A stretch of 64,000 bases of DNA. Source: Solirubrobacterales bacterium. GTDB lineage: Bacteria > Actinomycetota > Thermoleophilia > Solirubrobacterales > 70-9. The stretch spans positions 62,001-126,000 of the forward strand of contig JAMLGI010000006.1 in NCBI GenBank assembly GCA_023958085.1, in the 5' to 3' direction. Below the pieces are notes generated by a model. That model saw nothing but the letters and a program-made list of their open reading frames with translations, searched no databases and was not told where the DNA came from. Positions 7,872 to 16,288 of the stretch are shown in pieces. Both the position numbers and the translations under genes were made by a program. Each line of letters starts with the position of its first letter. The stretch's first letter is position 1.

Positions 7872-8621
7872 CTATGGGGTTTCGCCCTCGGGGTCGGAAT
7901 CCCGGTCGGGTTCGGCCTCACTTCGTTGGGAGTTGAGGAAGTTGTGGGCGATCGCGCCGGTCAGCATCGCCATGAAGGAGATCCCCACCAACTGGACCAC
8001 CAGGGCGGTGATCTGGGAACCGGTCGTGGTCGGCTCCCACTGCGATCCGAGCGTGGTCATGCTGGAGACCGCCCAGTAGACCGCCTCCCACTCGGACAGG
8101 GTCTGGTGTCCGCGTTCGAAGGCCCGGAAGACGATCCCGCCGGCAACCGCGATCAGGAGGCTCATCAGGGCGAAGTAGGCCAGTCCCTCGTTGGAGAACA
8201 TCCGTCGTGATGCCTGGGCCAGCTTGAGCAGGCGCAGCAGTCGCAGCAGGCGGATCGCCCGGAGGCTCTGCAGGGCGGCGGGCAGGACCGGAGGGGTGAG
8301 GAAGACGACGACCAGCTCCAGCGGGTGATGGCGGAGGTAGCGCCACCGGTCGGGTACCAGGGCCAGCATCACGACGAGCTCCAGGGCGAAAGCGATCCAG
8401 GTTCCCCAGTTGAGCAGATGGGCGACCGTCTCGAGTGTGCCGCCGACATGGGCCTCGGTCAGCGCCACGCTCGGCAGGGTGAGGGCCGAGGCGACGAGCA
8501 GCGGCTTGTCCATCAGGCGCTCCGCCTTCAGGGCCCTGACGCCGACCACTCCGTCGGTTCGATCGGGGGTCCGGGCGGAGTCCGGTGGCATCGCTGCATC
8601 CCGGTCTGGTCGTTCCGGCAT
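7872..8621 (-). CDS. Voltage-gated-type ion channel with atypical filter
   Basis: 249 aa. After a disordered charged N-terminus (to ~residue 35) come about six transmembrane segments. The S4-like helix has Arg at every third position (LRAIRLLRLLRLLKLAQASRR). The pore loop is VSSMTTLGSQWEPTTTGS, where K+ channels have T-x-G-Y-G; the following pore-lining helix is normal. I recall a bacterial subfamily with T-T-M-G-S-x-x-W-P filters, so this is probably a member and not a decayed channel. Ion selectivity cannot be assigned. The start at 8621 avoids a long unlikely extension toward the MarR promoter. Confidence 0.75.
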   Translation of the reverse strand: MPERPDRDAAMPPDSARTPDRTDGVVGVRALKAERLMDKPLLVASALTLPSVALTEAHVGGTLETVAHLLNWGTWIAFALELVVMLALVPDRWRYLRHHPLELVVVFLTPPVLPAALQSLRAIRLLRLLRLLKLAQASRRMFSNEGLAYFALMSLLIAVAGGIVFRAFERGHQTLSEWEAVYWAVSSMTTLGSQWEPTTTGSQITALVVQLVGISFMAMLTGAIAHNFLNSQRSEAEPDRDSDPEGETP

Positions 8622-8707
8622 GGGAATCAGTTCGACACCTCGATCCCGGTGCCTTCCCGGGCGGGTTGACGAACGGACCGGGGTCGTCTGGACCAGGTCA
8701 GAATAGT

Positions 8708-8724
8708 TTGTTAGACTAACTAAG
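8708..8724. promoter_or_regulatory. Palindromic operator upstream of the marR-MFS operon
   Basis: GTTAGACTAAC (8711-8721) is a perfect inverted repeat about a central base and extends to a 17-bp palindrome with one mismatched pair. MarR-family regulators typically bind 16-20 bp palindromes of this kind in their own promoter. It contains a TAGACT hexamer usable as a -10 box, so binding would block transcription. It lies 85 nt before the MarR start and between divergent genes. Confidence 0.7.
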
Positions 8725-8809
8725 TGATCTTTTTCCGAGAATCCAGTCAGCAGGCCGGGGTCGAGCCGACCTTCCCGGGCGGACCACGGCAACTCCGACG
8801 GAGTGGATC

Positions 8810-9268
8810 GTGAGCGTCGCCGGGCAGCAGGCGCCGCCCGCCGAGGTGTCCGAGACCCCGGCCGACGACCTGCGCCGGGCGATCGCCCGGACCGCCAGAA
8901 GGATGCGCCGGGAGGCCGGTGGGCCGCTCACCCCCACCCAGTTGGCGACTCTGGCCTCGGTCTGGCGGCTGGGGGAAGCCACCCCCGGCACCCTGGCCGA
9001 ACTGGAAGGCGTGAGGCGACCGACCATGACCCGGGTGATCGCCCAGTTGGAGGAGGCCGGAATGGTCGAACGCCGGGCGGACCCCCGGGACGGGCGCTGC
9101 TTCCTGATCACCCCGACCGAGGAAGGCCGTGCCTGCCTCGACGATCAGCGCACAAGAAAGAGCGCCTGGCTGGCAAGGATGCTCGACCGGCTGGACCCGG
9201 AGGATGCGCACACCCTTCAGCGGGCCGCCGCCATCCTCGAGCACGCCCTGGAGGAGGAACGCGATTGA
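8810..9268 (+). CDS. MarR-family transcriptional regulator
   Basis: 152 aa, a winged helix-turn-helix repressor. The DNA-binding core is LTPTQLATLASVWRLGEATPG, then RRPTMTRVIAQLEEAGMVERR with the wing DPRDGRCFLITPTEEG. The GTG start at 8810 has GGAG about 8 nt upstream. Its stop overlaps the TTG start of the MFS gene (TTGA, 4 nt), so the pair is translationally coupled. Together with the palindrome at 8708-8724 this is a standard autoregulated efflux operon; the inducer is not deducible. Confidence 0.93.
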   Translation: MSVAGQQAPPAEVSETPADDLRRAIARTARRMRREAGGPLTPTQLATLASVWRLGEATPGTLAELEGVRRPTMTRVIAQLEEAGMVERRADPRDGRCFLITPTEEGRACLDDQRTRKSAWLARMLDRLDPEDAHTLQRAAAILEHALEEERD

Positions 9269-10488
9269 CCGAGGCCCTGAAAAAGTCCTTCGACTCCCTC
9301 TCGGTACCCAACTACCGGCGGTACTTCTACGGCCAGGTGGTCTCGCTCTCCGGCAACTGGATGCAGACCGTGGCCGAGGTCTGGCTGATCCTCAGCCTGA
9401 CCGGATCCGGTCTGGCGGTCGGGCTCACCACCGCGCTCCAGTTCCTGCCGATCCTGCTGATCGGGGCCTGGGGCGGGACCCTCGCCGACCGCTTCGCCAA
9501 GCGACGGCTGCTGATGGCGACTCAGGCGCTGATGATGCTGCCGCCGCTGATCCTCTTCGGATTCACCCTGAACGGCGCGGCAACCCCGGGACTGGTCTAC
9601 GCGCTGGTCTTCGTCCGCGGCCTCCTGATCGCCGTGGACAATCCGGCCCGGCAGGCCTTCGTGGTCGAGATGGTCGGGTCGAAGCGGGTGGTCAACGCGG
9701 TCAGCCTGAACAGCGTGATCGTCCACTCGGCCCGGGTGGCCGGCCCGGCCCTGGCCGGAGTCCTGATCGCCCTGGTCGGCGTGGCCCCCTGCTTCGGTCT
9801 GAACGCGCTCACCTTCGTGGTGATGATCTGGGCCCTCCGGGGCATGAATCCCGAGGCGCTGAAGGACGCACCCCTGCCCGACCGGGACGGCGCCGGGGTG
9901 ATGGCCGCGGTTCGTCACGTCCGGGCGACCCCGGATCTGGCGATTCCGCTTGTCTTGATGGCCCTGGTCGGCACGCTCGGACTCAACTTCCATGTGATCC
10001 TGCCGCTACTGGCCCGACTCACCTTCGAGGGTGGCCCGACCGCGTACGCGGTGCTGGTCTCCGCGATGGGCGTCGGCTCGGTCACCGGGGCACTGATCAC
10101 CGGGGCCCGCGGCGAGACCGGGCTCAACCTGATCGGGCTCTCGGCCGGGGCCTTCGGCGTACTTGCCCTGCTGGCGGCGGCGATGCCGACCTTGATCGCC
10201 GAGATCCCGGTTCTGGCCCTGCTCGGGGCCACCTCGGTCAGTTTTGCGGCGGCGGTCAACTCCACCCTCCAGCTGGCCGTGTCACCGGAGATGCGGGGCC
10301 GGGTGATGGCGCTCTACACCGTGGTCTTCCTCGGCTCCACCCCGATCGGCGGGCCGCTGGTCGGCTGGATCTCCGAGATCGCCGATCCCCGGCTCGCTCT
10401 GGTCATGGCGGCAGCCTCCGGTATCGGCGCGGCCCTGGTCGCGACCCGGATCCAGCGGCAGAGCCGGCCGGTACCGGAACCGGCCTGA
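9265..10488 (+). CDS. MFS exporter (EntS-like)
   Basis: 407 aa with about 12 transmembrane helices. The MFS loop 2-3 motif is visible as GGTLADRFAKRRLL (residues ~70-85), and the family segment D-N-P-A-R-Q-A-F near residue 125 is typical of the enterobactin exporter EntS-like group. The TTG start lies within GAACGCGATTGA, with GAGGAGG 7-8 nt upstream, and overlaps the marR stop by 4 nt. Proton-driven export of a small molecule sensed by the upstream MarR regulator is the simplest model. Confidence 0.9.
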   Translation: MTEALKKSFDSLSVPNYRRYFYGQVVSLSGNWMQTVAEVWLILSLTGSGLAVGLTTALQFLPILLIGAWGGTLADRFAKRRLLMATQALMMLPPLILFGFTLNGAATPGLVYALVFVRGLLIAVDNPARQAFVVEMVGSKRVVNAVSLNSVIVHSARVAGPALAGVLIALVGVAPCFGLNALTFVVMIWALRGMNPEALKDAPLPDRDGAGVMAAVRHVRATPDLAIPLVLMALVGTLGLNFHVILPLLARLTFEGGPTAYAVLVSAMGVGSVTGALITGARGETGLNLIGLSAGAFGVLALLAAAMPTLIAEIPVLALLGATSVSFAAAVNSTLQLAVSPEMRGRVMALYTVVFLGSTPIGGPLVGWISEIADPRLALVMAAASGIGAALVATRIQRQSRPVPEPA

Positions 10489-10531
10489 GCGGATATCCGG
10501 CTCGTCCCGGTCATCGGGTACGCTGCCGCCG

Positions 10532-11935
10532 GTGCAACACACCGCCACCGGATACTGGATCCGTGAGGCCGGAGAACCCGGGCCGCTGCCGTCGCTGGAA
10601 GGCGACCGGGAGTTCGACGTCCTGATCGTGGGTGGCGGGTTCACCGGCCTCTGGACCGCGTGGCATCTCACCGAGCTCGAACCGAGCCTGAAGATCGGTC
10701 TCGCCGAAGCCGACCGGATCGGGTTCGGCCCCAGCGGCAGAAACGGCGGCTTTGTCGAGCCGCTCTGGGAGAGTTTCCGGGTGCTCTGCCACCGTTTCGG
10801 GCCGGCCGGGGCCTACGAGATGGCCCTCGCCGGTGAGGAGTCGGTAGACCAGATCGGGCAGTTTCTGGAGCAGCGGGGCGTCGATGCCTGGTACCGCAAG
10901 GACGGCATGGTCAACGTGTCCACCGGTCCGGCCTGGGACGGGGCCCGGCAGGAGAACCTCGACCTGCTGGCCGGGTCCGACGTCGCCGACCGGGTGAGGG
11001 AGCTCGATCCGGCAGCGATGGCGGAGATCTGCGAGTCACCGGCCTTCCGTGGCGGGGTGATCTATCCCGGCGCGGCCACGGTCCAGCCGGCGCGGCTCGG
11101 ATTCGCGATCCGGGAGGCGCTGGCCGAACGGGGAGTTGCGATGTACGAGCACTCTCCGGTCATCCGGATCGAGGAGTATCCGGCCGAGTCGGTGGTCCAC
11201 ACTCCGGGTGGCCGGGTCCGGACCGATCGGGTGGTGCTGGCCAACGGGGGAGCCCTGGCAGGCAGCGGCTCACCGTTCAGGAACATGCTCACCGTGGCTT
11301 CGAGCCACATGCTGATCACCGAACCGGTTCCGGATGTGCTGGATGAGGCGGGCTGGTCGGGCGGGGAGGGAATCACCGACTGCCACTCTCTGGTCACCTA
11401 CTTTCGCACCACCCCCGACCGGCGCATCGCACTCGGTTGGGGTGGCGGACGGATCGCCGTCGGTGGTCGGACTTCGGGAAAGGCAGAGCTCGACCCGGAG
11501 GTGATTCGTGAGGTGATCCGGATTCTCCACCGGTACTTCCCGGAGACCGCGAACCGCGAGGTCGAGCACGCCTGGGGCGGGCCGATCGACGCCTCTCCGA
11601 GTCACCTGCCGCATGTGGTCCGTCTGGATTCCGGCCGGACCTTCGCCGCTTTCGGCTTCACCGGCAACGGGGTCGGTCCGACCCAGCTTGCCGGTCGTAC
11701 CCTGGCCTCGCTGGTGACCGACCGACAGGATCGGTACACGGGGCTGCCGTTCGTGGCCTCCCCTTCCGAGCTCAAGGTGATCCCGCCGGAGCCGCTGCGC
11801 TGGGTCGGCGGGGCGGCGATCCGGGAGGCGATCAGACGAGTCGAGGAACGCCAGACGGCGGGACAGGAACCGGGTCCGATCAGCCGCCTGGTCGCCGAGA
11901 TCCCCGCCCGGATCGGTTTCCACATCGGCCGCTGA
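10532..11935 (+). CDS. FAD-dependent amine/amino-acid oxidoreductase (PuuB/OrdL-like)
   Basis: 467 aa. The Rossmann FAD motif is VLIVGGGFTGLWTAWHL at residues ~30-46, followed by a DAO-family SGRNGGF segment. The C-terminal GFTGNGVGPTQLAGR closes the FAD site. This is the architecture of gamma-glutamylputrescine oxidase-type and related DAO enzymes. The GTG start has TACGCT 7 nt upstream and no Shine-Dalgarno (leaderless). No putrescine pathway genes are nearby, so the substrate is uncertain. Confidence 0.82.
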   Translation: MQHTATGYWIREAGEPGPLPSLEGDREFDVLIVGGGFTGLWTAWHLTELEPSLKIGLAEADRIGFGPSGRNGGFVEPLWESFRVLCHRFGPAGAYEMALAGEESVDQIGQFLEQRGVDAWYRKDGMVNVSTGPAWDGARQENLDLLAGSDVADRVRELDPAAMAEICESPAFRGGVIYPGAATVQPARLGFAIREALAERGVAMYEHSPVIRIEEYPAESVVHTPGGRVRTDRVVLANGGALAGSGSPFRNMLTVASSHMLITEPVPDVLDEAGWSGGEGITDCHSLVTYFRTTPDRRIALGWGGGRIAVGGRTSGKAELDPEVIREVIRILHRYFPETANREVEHAWGGPIDASPSHLPHVVRLDSGRTFAAFGFTGNGVGPTQLAGRTLASLVTDRQDRYTGLPFVASPSELKVIPPEPLRWVGGAAIREAIRRVEERQTAGQEPGPISRLVAEIPARIGFHIGR

Positions 11936-11972
11936 TGCAAGGACCGTCCAAGCCACCGCCGAACGGGGGCGA

Positions 11973-12001
11973 TTGAGCGGGAGTCGAGCGCTCGATAGGT
12001 T
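11973..12001 (+). promoter_or_regulatory. Probable sigma-70-type promoter of the PPOX gene
   Basis: TTGAGC (11973-11978) and TAGGTT (11996-12001) are separated by 17 nt and lie 30 nt before the ATG at 12031, leaving room for the leader carrying AAGGAGG. Confidence 0.5.
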
Positions 12002-12030
12002 GATCCCGAACGCAATTCAAGGAGGCCACG

Positions 12031-12429
12031 ATGTCATCGATTCCCGCCGATGCGCTTTATCTGCTTGAGGGGAAGCACTTCGCCCACGTCGCCACGATCA
12101 ATCCGGACGGATCCCCCCAGGTCACACCGGTCTGGATCGATCACGACGGCGACATGATCCTGTTCAACACCGCCAAGGGGCGGATCAAGGACCGGAATCT
12201 ACGCCACGATCCCCGGGTCGCGATCTCGATTCCGGACTCGGAGAACCCGTACCAGGCGCTGGTGATCCAGGGCCGGGTGAAGGAGATCACCGAGGAGGGG
12301 GCGGACCAGCACATCGATGCCCTCGCCAAGCGGTACCTCGACCAGGACGTCTATCCGTTCCGTCGGCCCGGAGAGGTCCGACTCAAGGTGCTGATCGAGT
12401 CGGAGAAAGCAGCCTTCGGACTCGGATAG
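12031..12429 (+). CDS. PPOX-class (F420-type) flavin/deazaflavin oxidoreductase
   Basis: 132 aa split-barrel protein. The features are HVATINPDGSPQVTPVWIDHD at residues ~20-40 and a following FNTAKGR segment, typical of the PPOX-class F420-dependent family in actinobacteria. A strong Shine-Dalgarno AAGGAGG lies 6 nt upstream of the ATG, unlike the leaderless neighbours. F420 use is inferred from family and host context; a FMN or haem ligand is also possible. Confidence 0.85.
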   Translation: MSSIPADALYLLEGKHFAHVATINPDGSPQVTPVWIDHDGDMILFNTAKGRIKDRNLRHDPRVAISIPDSENPYQALVIQGRVKEITEEGADQHIDALAKRYLDQDVYPFRRPGEVRLKVLIESEKAAFGLG

Positions 12430-12445
12430 AACTCCACCAACCCCT

Positions 12446-12498
12446 CGGCCGAATCTGTACCGAGACAGCCCGGGGCTGTGTCGGTACAGATTCGGCCG
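12446..12498. terminator. 25-bp-stem hairpin between convergent genes
   Basis: The arms 12446-12470 and 12474-12498 pair over 25 positions with one mismatch around a 3-nt loop, then TTT. It separates the PPOX gene from the converging transporter operon and can act on both strands. The stem is far longer than a normal terminator needs. Confidence 0.8.
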
Positions 12499-12508
12499 TT
12501 TGGTTCGG

Positions 12509-13489
12509 CTACTCGGTGTAGCCGGCGCTCTTCAGGTACTCGGCCGCGACCTGGTCCGGCTTTTCCTTGTCTATGTCGACCCGCGCGTCCAGCTCCTGCA
12601 TCACCTTCTCGGTCAGTCCCTCCTGGACTTTCTCGATGGTTGCCGCGTAGTCCGGTCCGGCCTCGTCGATCGTCTTCTGCTTGGTCAGGAAGATCACGTT
12701 CCCGGCCGGCAGCACCTGCTTGTCGTCCTTCAGGGTCGTGTACCTGTCCGAGGCACCCAGCTGGGCGTCGGTCGTGAACACGATCGAGAGGTCGGCCTGT
12801 CCCTTGTCCAGCACCTCGTATCGCAGCCCGATATCCACCGGGGTGAACGACTTGAACTTCAGCCCGTAAAGCTTCTCCAGCCCGAGCAGGCAGTCGATCC
12901 GCTGTCGACACTCCGGTGAACCGTAGAGCGTCAGGTCCTGGCTCTTGCCTTCGAGGTCGGAGATCGTCGAGACCCCGAGCTCCTTCGCCCTGGAGGTCAG
13001 GAGTCCGACCGCATTGGCGGACGAGAACGGGGTCGGGGGCAGCGCGGTGATGCCGTCCTTCTCGAGATCGGCTTTCGCTTTCTCGTAGGCCTGCTGTGAC
13101 TCGCCGGGGACGTCTTCCGGCGGCGTGTTGAAGAAGGAGGTGAGGACGGTCGAGGCGTACTCCGGGTAGCCGGAGATCTCCCCCTGTTTCAGCGCCTGCA
13201 GCGCCACCGTCTCCGAACCGAGGTTGAGGTCGGTTTTCACCTTGTAGCCGGCTGCCTCCAGCGCCTGGGCGTAGATCTCTCCAAGCACGATCTGTTCGGT
13301 GAAGTTCTTCGATCCGATCGTCAGGGTGGTCTTGCCGTTGTCCGGATTCGACTCGATCAGGTTGCCGCTGTCGTTCGCCGCCCGGGACGAGATGTCGCTG
13401 CTTTCCTCGTCGCCACCGCAGGCGGCCAACCCCAGCGACAGCGCGAGCAGACCCGCCAAGAGCACAAACTTCAACTTCCTGATTGTCAT
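12509..13489 (-). CDS. Osmoprotectant ABC transporter substrate-binding lipoprotein
   Basis: 326 aa. A lipoprotein signal ends in LGLAACGG, so the mature protein is anchored at Cys ~24. The OpuAC/ProX-type domain begins at TTLTIGSKNFTEQIVLGEIYA; the SKNFTEQ motif is characteristic of OsmX/OpuCC-type binding proteins for glycine betaine, choline or carnitine. The ATG at 13489 has AAGGAGA upstream; the longer open frame is unlikely. It is the last gene of a four-gene operon, 52 nt after the second permease. Confidence 0.92.
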   Translation of the reverse strand: MTIRKLKFVLLAGLLALSLGLAACGGDEESSDISSRAANDSGNLIESNPDNGKTTLTIGSKNFTEQIVLGEIYAQALEAAGYKVKTDLNLGSETVALQALKQGEISGYPEYASTVLTSFFNTPPEDVPGESQQAYEKAKADLEKDGITALPPTPFSSANAVGLLTSRAKELGVSTISDLEGKSQDLTLYGSPECRQRIDCLLGLEKLYGLKFKSFTPVDIGLRYEVLDKGQADLSIVFTTDAQLGASDRYTTLKDDKQVLPAGNVIFLTKQKTIDEAGPDYAATIEKVQEGLTEKVMQELDARVDIDKEKPDQVAAEYLKSAGYTE

Positions 13490-13541
13490 TTTTCTCCTTG
13501 GGTTGACTGATTTGAGCGTAACCGGATCGCGCTGATTCGAC

Positions 13542-14225
13542 TCAGCTTCGGTCCAGCTTGAGCCCCGGTGAAGTGAGTTTCCACTGGATCCCGGCGAAGA
13601 TCGCCTCCAGCGCGAGGGCCATCGACGCAACCAGGATGGCTCCGGCGAGCACACCGGAATCGCCGTACACGTTGCGGGAGATGATGAAGTCGCCGAGGGT
13701 GAGGATTCCGGCCAGCGGAGCGATCGTGGCGGTGGCGACGATGTTGATCGTCGCGGTGCGGACTCCGCTCATGATCATCGGGATCGCCAGGGGCAGTTCG
13801 ACCCGGGTGATCACCTCGCGATCGGTCATGCCCATGCCCCGGGCCGCCTCGACCGAGGCCCGGTCGACCTGGCGGATCCCGGTGAAGGTGTTGGTCAGGA
13901 TCGGCGGGATCCCGAGGATCGCCAGGGCGACCACCAGGTTGAACAGGCCGACTCCGACCGCCGCCGCCATCAGCGCGATCAGGGCCAGCTCCGGGATCGC
14001 CCGGCCGGCGTTCCCGGCCGAGACCGCGATGAACTCGCCGCGGCCGTAATGCCCGAGGAGCAGGCCGACCGGAAGGGCCAGAACCAGTGAAACGGCGAGT
14101 GCCAGCAGGGTCACCTCGAGCTGCTTGAGCGCGAGCTCACCGACCTGGTGGAGTCCGCCGACCATCACGCCGCCGGTCTTCGCCTCATGTCCGTTGAAGA
14201 TGAAGGTGATCGCCTCGCCGATCAT
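13542..14225 (-). CDS. Osmoprotectant ABC transporter permease
   Basis: 227 aa, about five to six transmembrane helices. The EAA loop is visible as VEAARGMGMTDREVITRVELPLAIPMI at the usual position before the last helices. It is an OpuCB/OpuCD-type permease. It overlaps the upstream permease by 4 nt (ATGA), so the two are translationally coupled and probably form a heterodimeric channel. Confidence 0.9.
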   Translation of the reverse strand: MIGEAITFIFNGHEAKTGGVMVGGLHQVGELALKQLEVTLLALAVSLVLALPVGLLLGHYGRGEFIAVSAGNAGRAIPELALIALMAAAVGVGLFNLVVALAILGIPPILTNTFTGIRQVDRASVEAARGMGMTDREVITRVELPLAIPMIMSGVRTATINIVATATIAPLAGILTLGDFIISRNVYGDSGVLAGAILVASMALALEAIFAGIQWKLTSPGLKLDRS

Positions 14226-14980
14226 GCCGTGACCCGCTTCCAGGGGGCCAGAAGGCGTCCGCCGAGCAGCAGCAGGCCGTCGAACAGGATCGCCATCAGG
14301 ATCGCGATTCCACCGGCCATGATGATCCCGGTCTTGAAGGTGATGTTGGCCCCGACCAGAATCTCGGTGCCCAGACCGCCACCGTTGGCGAACACGGCCA
14401 GGGTCGCGATCGCGACCGTGGACACGGTCGCCACCCTGAGTCCGGCGATGATCTCGGGCAGCGCCAGCGGCAGCTCCACCTGCCAGAGCATCTGATTGCG
14501 GGTGAGACCGATCCCGCGGGCCGCTTCGGTCACCCCGGGGGAGACGTTTCCGAGGCCGGTGGTGATGTTGCGGAAGATGATCTGCAGGTTGAAGGCGGTC
14601 AGGGCGATGATCGCGGTCAGCGGTCCGCGGCCGGTGATCGGCAAGAGCAGAAAGAAGAAGGCGATCGAGGGGATCGTGTAGAGCACCCCGGTCCCGGCGA
14701 GGAAGGGGGTTGCCATCCAGCGGTGCCGGTGGGCAAGGACGGCCATCGCGAAGGCGATCAGGAAGCCGGCGATCACGGAACTGAGGACCAGACCCAGGTG
14801 CTGCAGGGTCGGCTCCACGTACCGCTCCCAGTTGCTCGCGACCCAGTCCGGGCAGAAAAGCCGGTTCTCGGTAATGCAGCTCGGCGAAGAGCGATCACGA
14901 AAAAAGTCCTCCGAGACTGCCGCGAGGGGACCGCCCCCGAGGCCCGAGATCATCGCCAGGGCTGATCCGGGCTCAGCCAA
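14222..14980 (-). CDS. Osmoprotectant ABC transporter permease
   Basis: 252 aa. An unusual ~55-residue N-terminal extension with two Cys precedes the first transmembrane helix; the membrane domain has the EAA loop TEAARGIGLTRNQMLWQVELPLALPEI. It overlaps the ATPase gene by 8 nt and the next permease by 4 nt. The extension may be a real periplasmic segment, as in two-permease Opu systems, or the start may be further in; there is no clear Shine-Dalgarno to decide. Confidence 0.88.
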   Translation of the reverse strand: MAEPGSALAMISGLGGGPLAAVSEDFFRDRSSPSCITENRLFCPDWVASNWERYVEPTLQHLGLVLSSVIAGFLIAFAMAVLAHRHRWMATPFLAGTGVLYTIPSIAFFFLLLPITGRGPLTAIIALTAFNLQIIFRNITTGLGNVSPGVTEAARGIGLTRNQMLWQVELPLALPEIIAGLRVATVSTVAIATLAVFANGGGLGTEILVGANITFKTGIIMAGGIAILMAILFDGLLLLGGRLLAPWKRVTA

Positions 14981-16184
14981 CGGGTCGCTCCGCCGGGCCG
15001 GGGTCCGGTTCGGCAGCCTCGTCGGAGGAGAGGAACTCCGAGACGATCTCGACCGAAAGCACCCCGGTCAGCCGTCCATGCCCGTCGACCACCGGGGCGT
15101 AGTGGGAGCTGCTCTGGAGCAGGGCCGCGAGTCCGTCGCGGAGAACGGAACCTTCGTCGAGGATCGGCTCGGGGCTGGAATCGGGGATGGCCGGCACCCG
15201 CTCCCGATTCAGGTCCCTGGCGGAGAGCCAGCCGAGTGGACGGTTCTCCCCGTCGGTCAGGATCGCGTGCGGAACCTCGGCCCGGGTGACCGCTTCCCGG
15301 ACCGGAGCGGTCGGATCGCCCGCCATCGCCACCGGAGCGGTCCAGAGGTTCACGTCCCGGACCCGCATCAGGGCGAGCCGTTTCAGTGCCCGGTCGGCAC
15401 CGACGAAGTCCTCGACGAACTCATCCGCCGGTTCCATCAGCAGTTCGGTCGGCGTCGCGAACTGGGCGAGCTCGCCGCCCCTCTTCATCACCGCGACCCG
15501 GTCACCCATCCTGATCGCCTCATCGACGTCGTGGGTGACGAAGAGAATGGTCTTGCCGATCTCTCCCTGAAGCCGGAGGAACTGGCTCTGCAGCCGCGAG
15601 CGGTTGATCGGATCGATCGCCCCGAACGGCTCGTCCATCAGCATCACCGGCGGGTCGACCGCCAGGGCCCGGGCAACCCCGACCCGCTGCTGCTGGCCGC
15701 CGGAAAGCTGAGCCGGATACCGGTCGGCGATCTCCGGGTCGAGGCCGATCAGCCCGATCAGTTCGGCAACCCGGCCGGCGATCCGGTCCCGGTCCCAGCC
15801 GAGCAGCCGGGGAACGGTGGCGATGTTTTCGCCGATCGTGCGGTGGGGGAAGAGACCGATCTGCTGGATCACGTAGCCGATCTCGCGGCGCAGCCGGGCC
15901 GGGTCGGTGTCGGCGACCGATCGCCCACCGATGGTGATCCGACCTGAAGTGATCTCGACCGTGCGGTTGACCATCCTCAGGGCGGTTGTCTTGCCGCAGC
16001 CGGAGGGTCCGACCAGGACGCAGATCTCACCGGCCGGAACCTCGAACTCGAGGTTCTCGACCGCCGGCGAGTCGGCGCCCGGGTATACCTTCGTCACCCG
16101 TTCAAAGCGAACCGTCGAAGCCGAAACGGGTCGGTGCTGACTGTCCTCGTGAGAGTCGGGGTCCGAACCCGTCCGGGTTGACAT
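14973..16184 (-). CDS. Osmoprotectant ABC transporter ATPase with CBS domains
   Basis: 403 aa. ABC domain: Walker [10 protein letters not shown] (~residue 60), signature [16 protein letters not shown], Walker [17 protein letters not shown], then the H-loop in [10 protein letters not shown]. The C-terminal ~130 residues hold two CBS-type repeats, which in OpuA-class transporters sense ionic strength or nucleotides. This places the operon in the osmotic-stress uptake class. The start is the ATG at 16184; the upstream open frame would add a 37-residue extension without family support. Confidence 0.92.
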   Translation of the reverse strand: MSTRTGSDPDSHEDSQHRPVSASTVRFERVTKVYPGADSPAVENLEFEVPAGEICVLVGPSGCGKTTALRMVNRTVEITSGRITIGGRSVADTDPARLRREIGYVIQQIGLFPHRTIGENIATVPRLLGWDRDRIAGRVAELIGLIGLDPEIADRYPAQLSGGQQQRVGVARALAVDPPVMLMDEPFGAIDPINRSRLQSQFLRLQGEIGKTILFVTHDVDEAIRMGDRVAVMKRGGELAQFATPTELLMEPADEFVEDFVGADRALKRLALMRVRDVNLWTAPVAMAGDPTAPVREAVTRAEVPHAILTDGENRPLGWLSARDLNRERVPAIPDSSPEPILDEGSVLRDGLAALLQSSSHYAPVVDGHGRLTGVLSVEIVSEFLSSDEAAEPDPGPAERPVG

Positions 16185-16288
16185 CACCAGAAGCGTCCCA
16201 AACTCACCGGCGGGATCGAAAGCAAGCTGCGTTGCAGGGTGGAAAAGCCGGTGGGTCGACCGCACGCACGAACCTAGACTTCCCCGGA

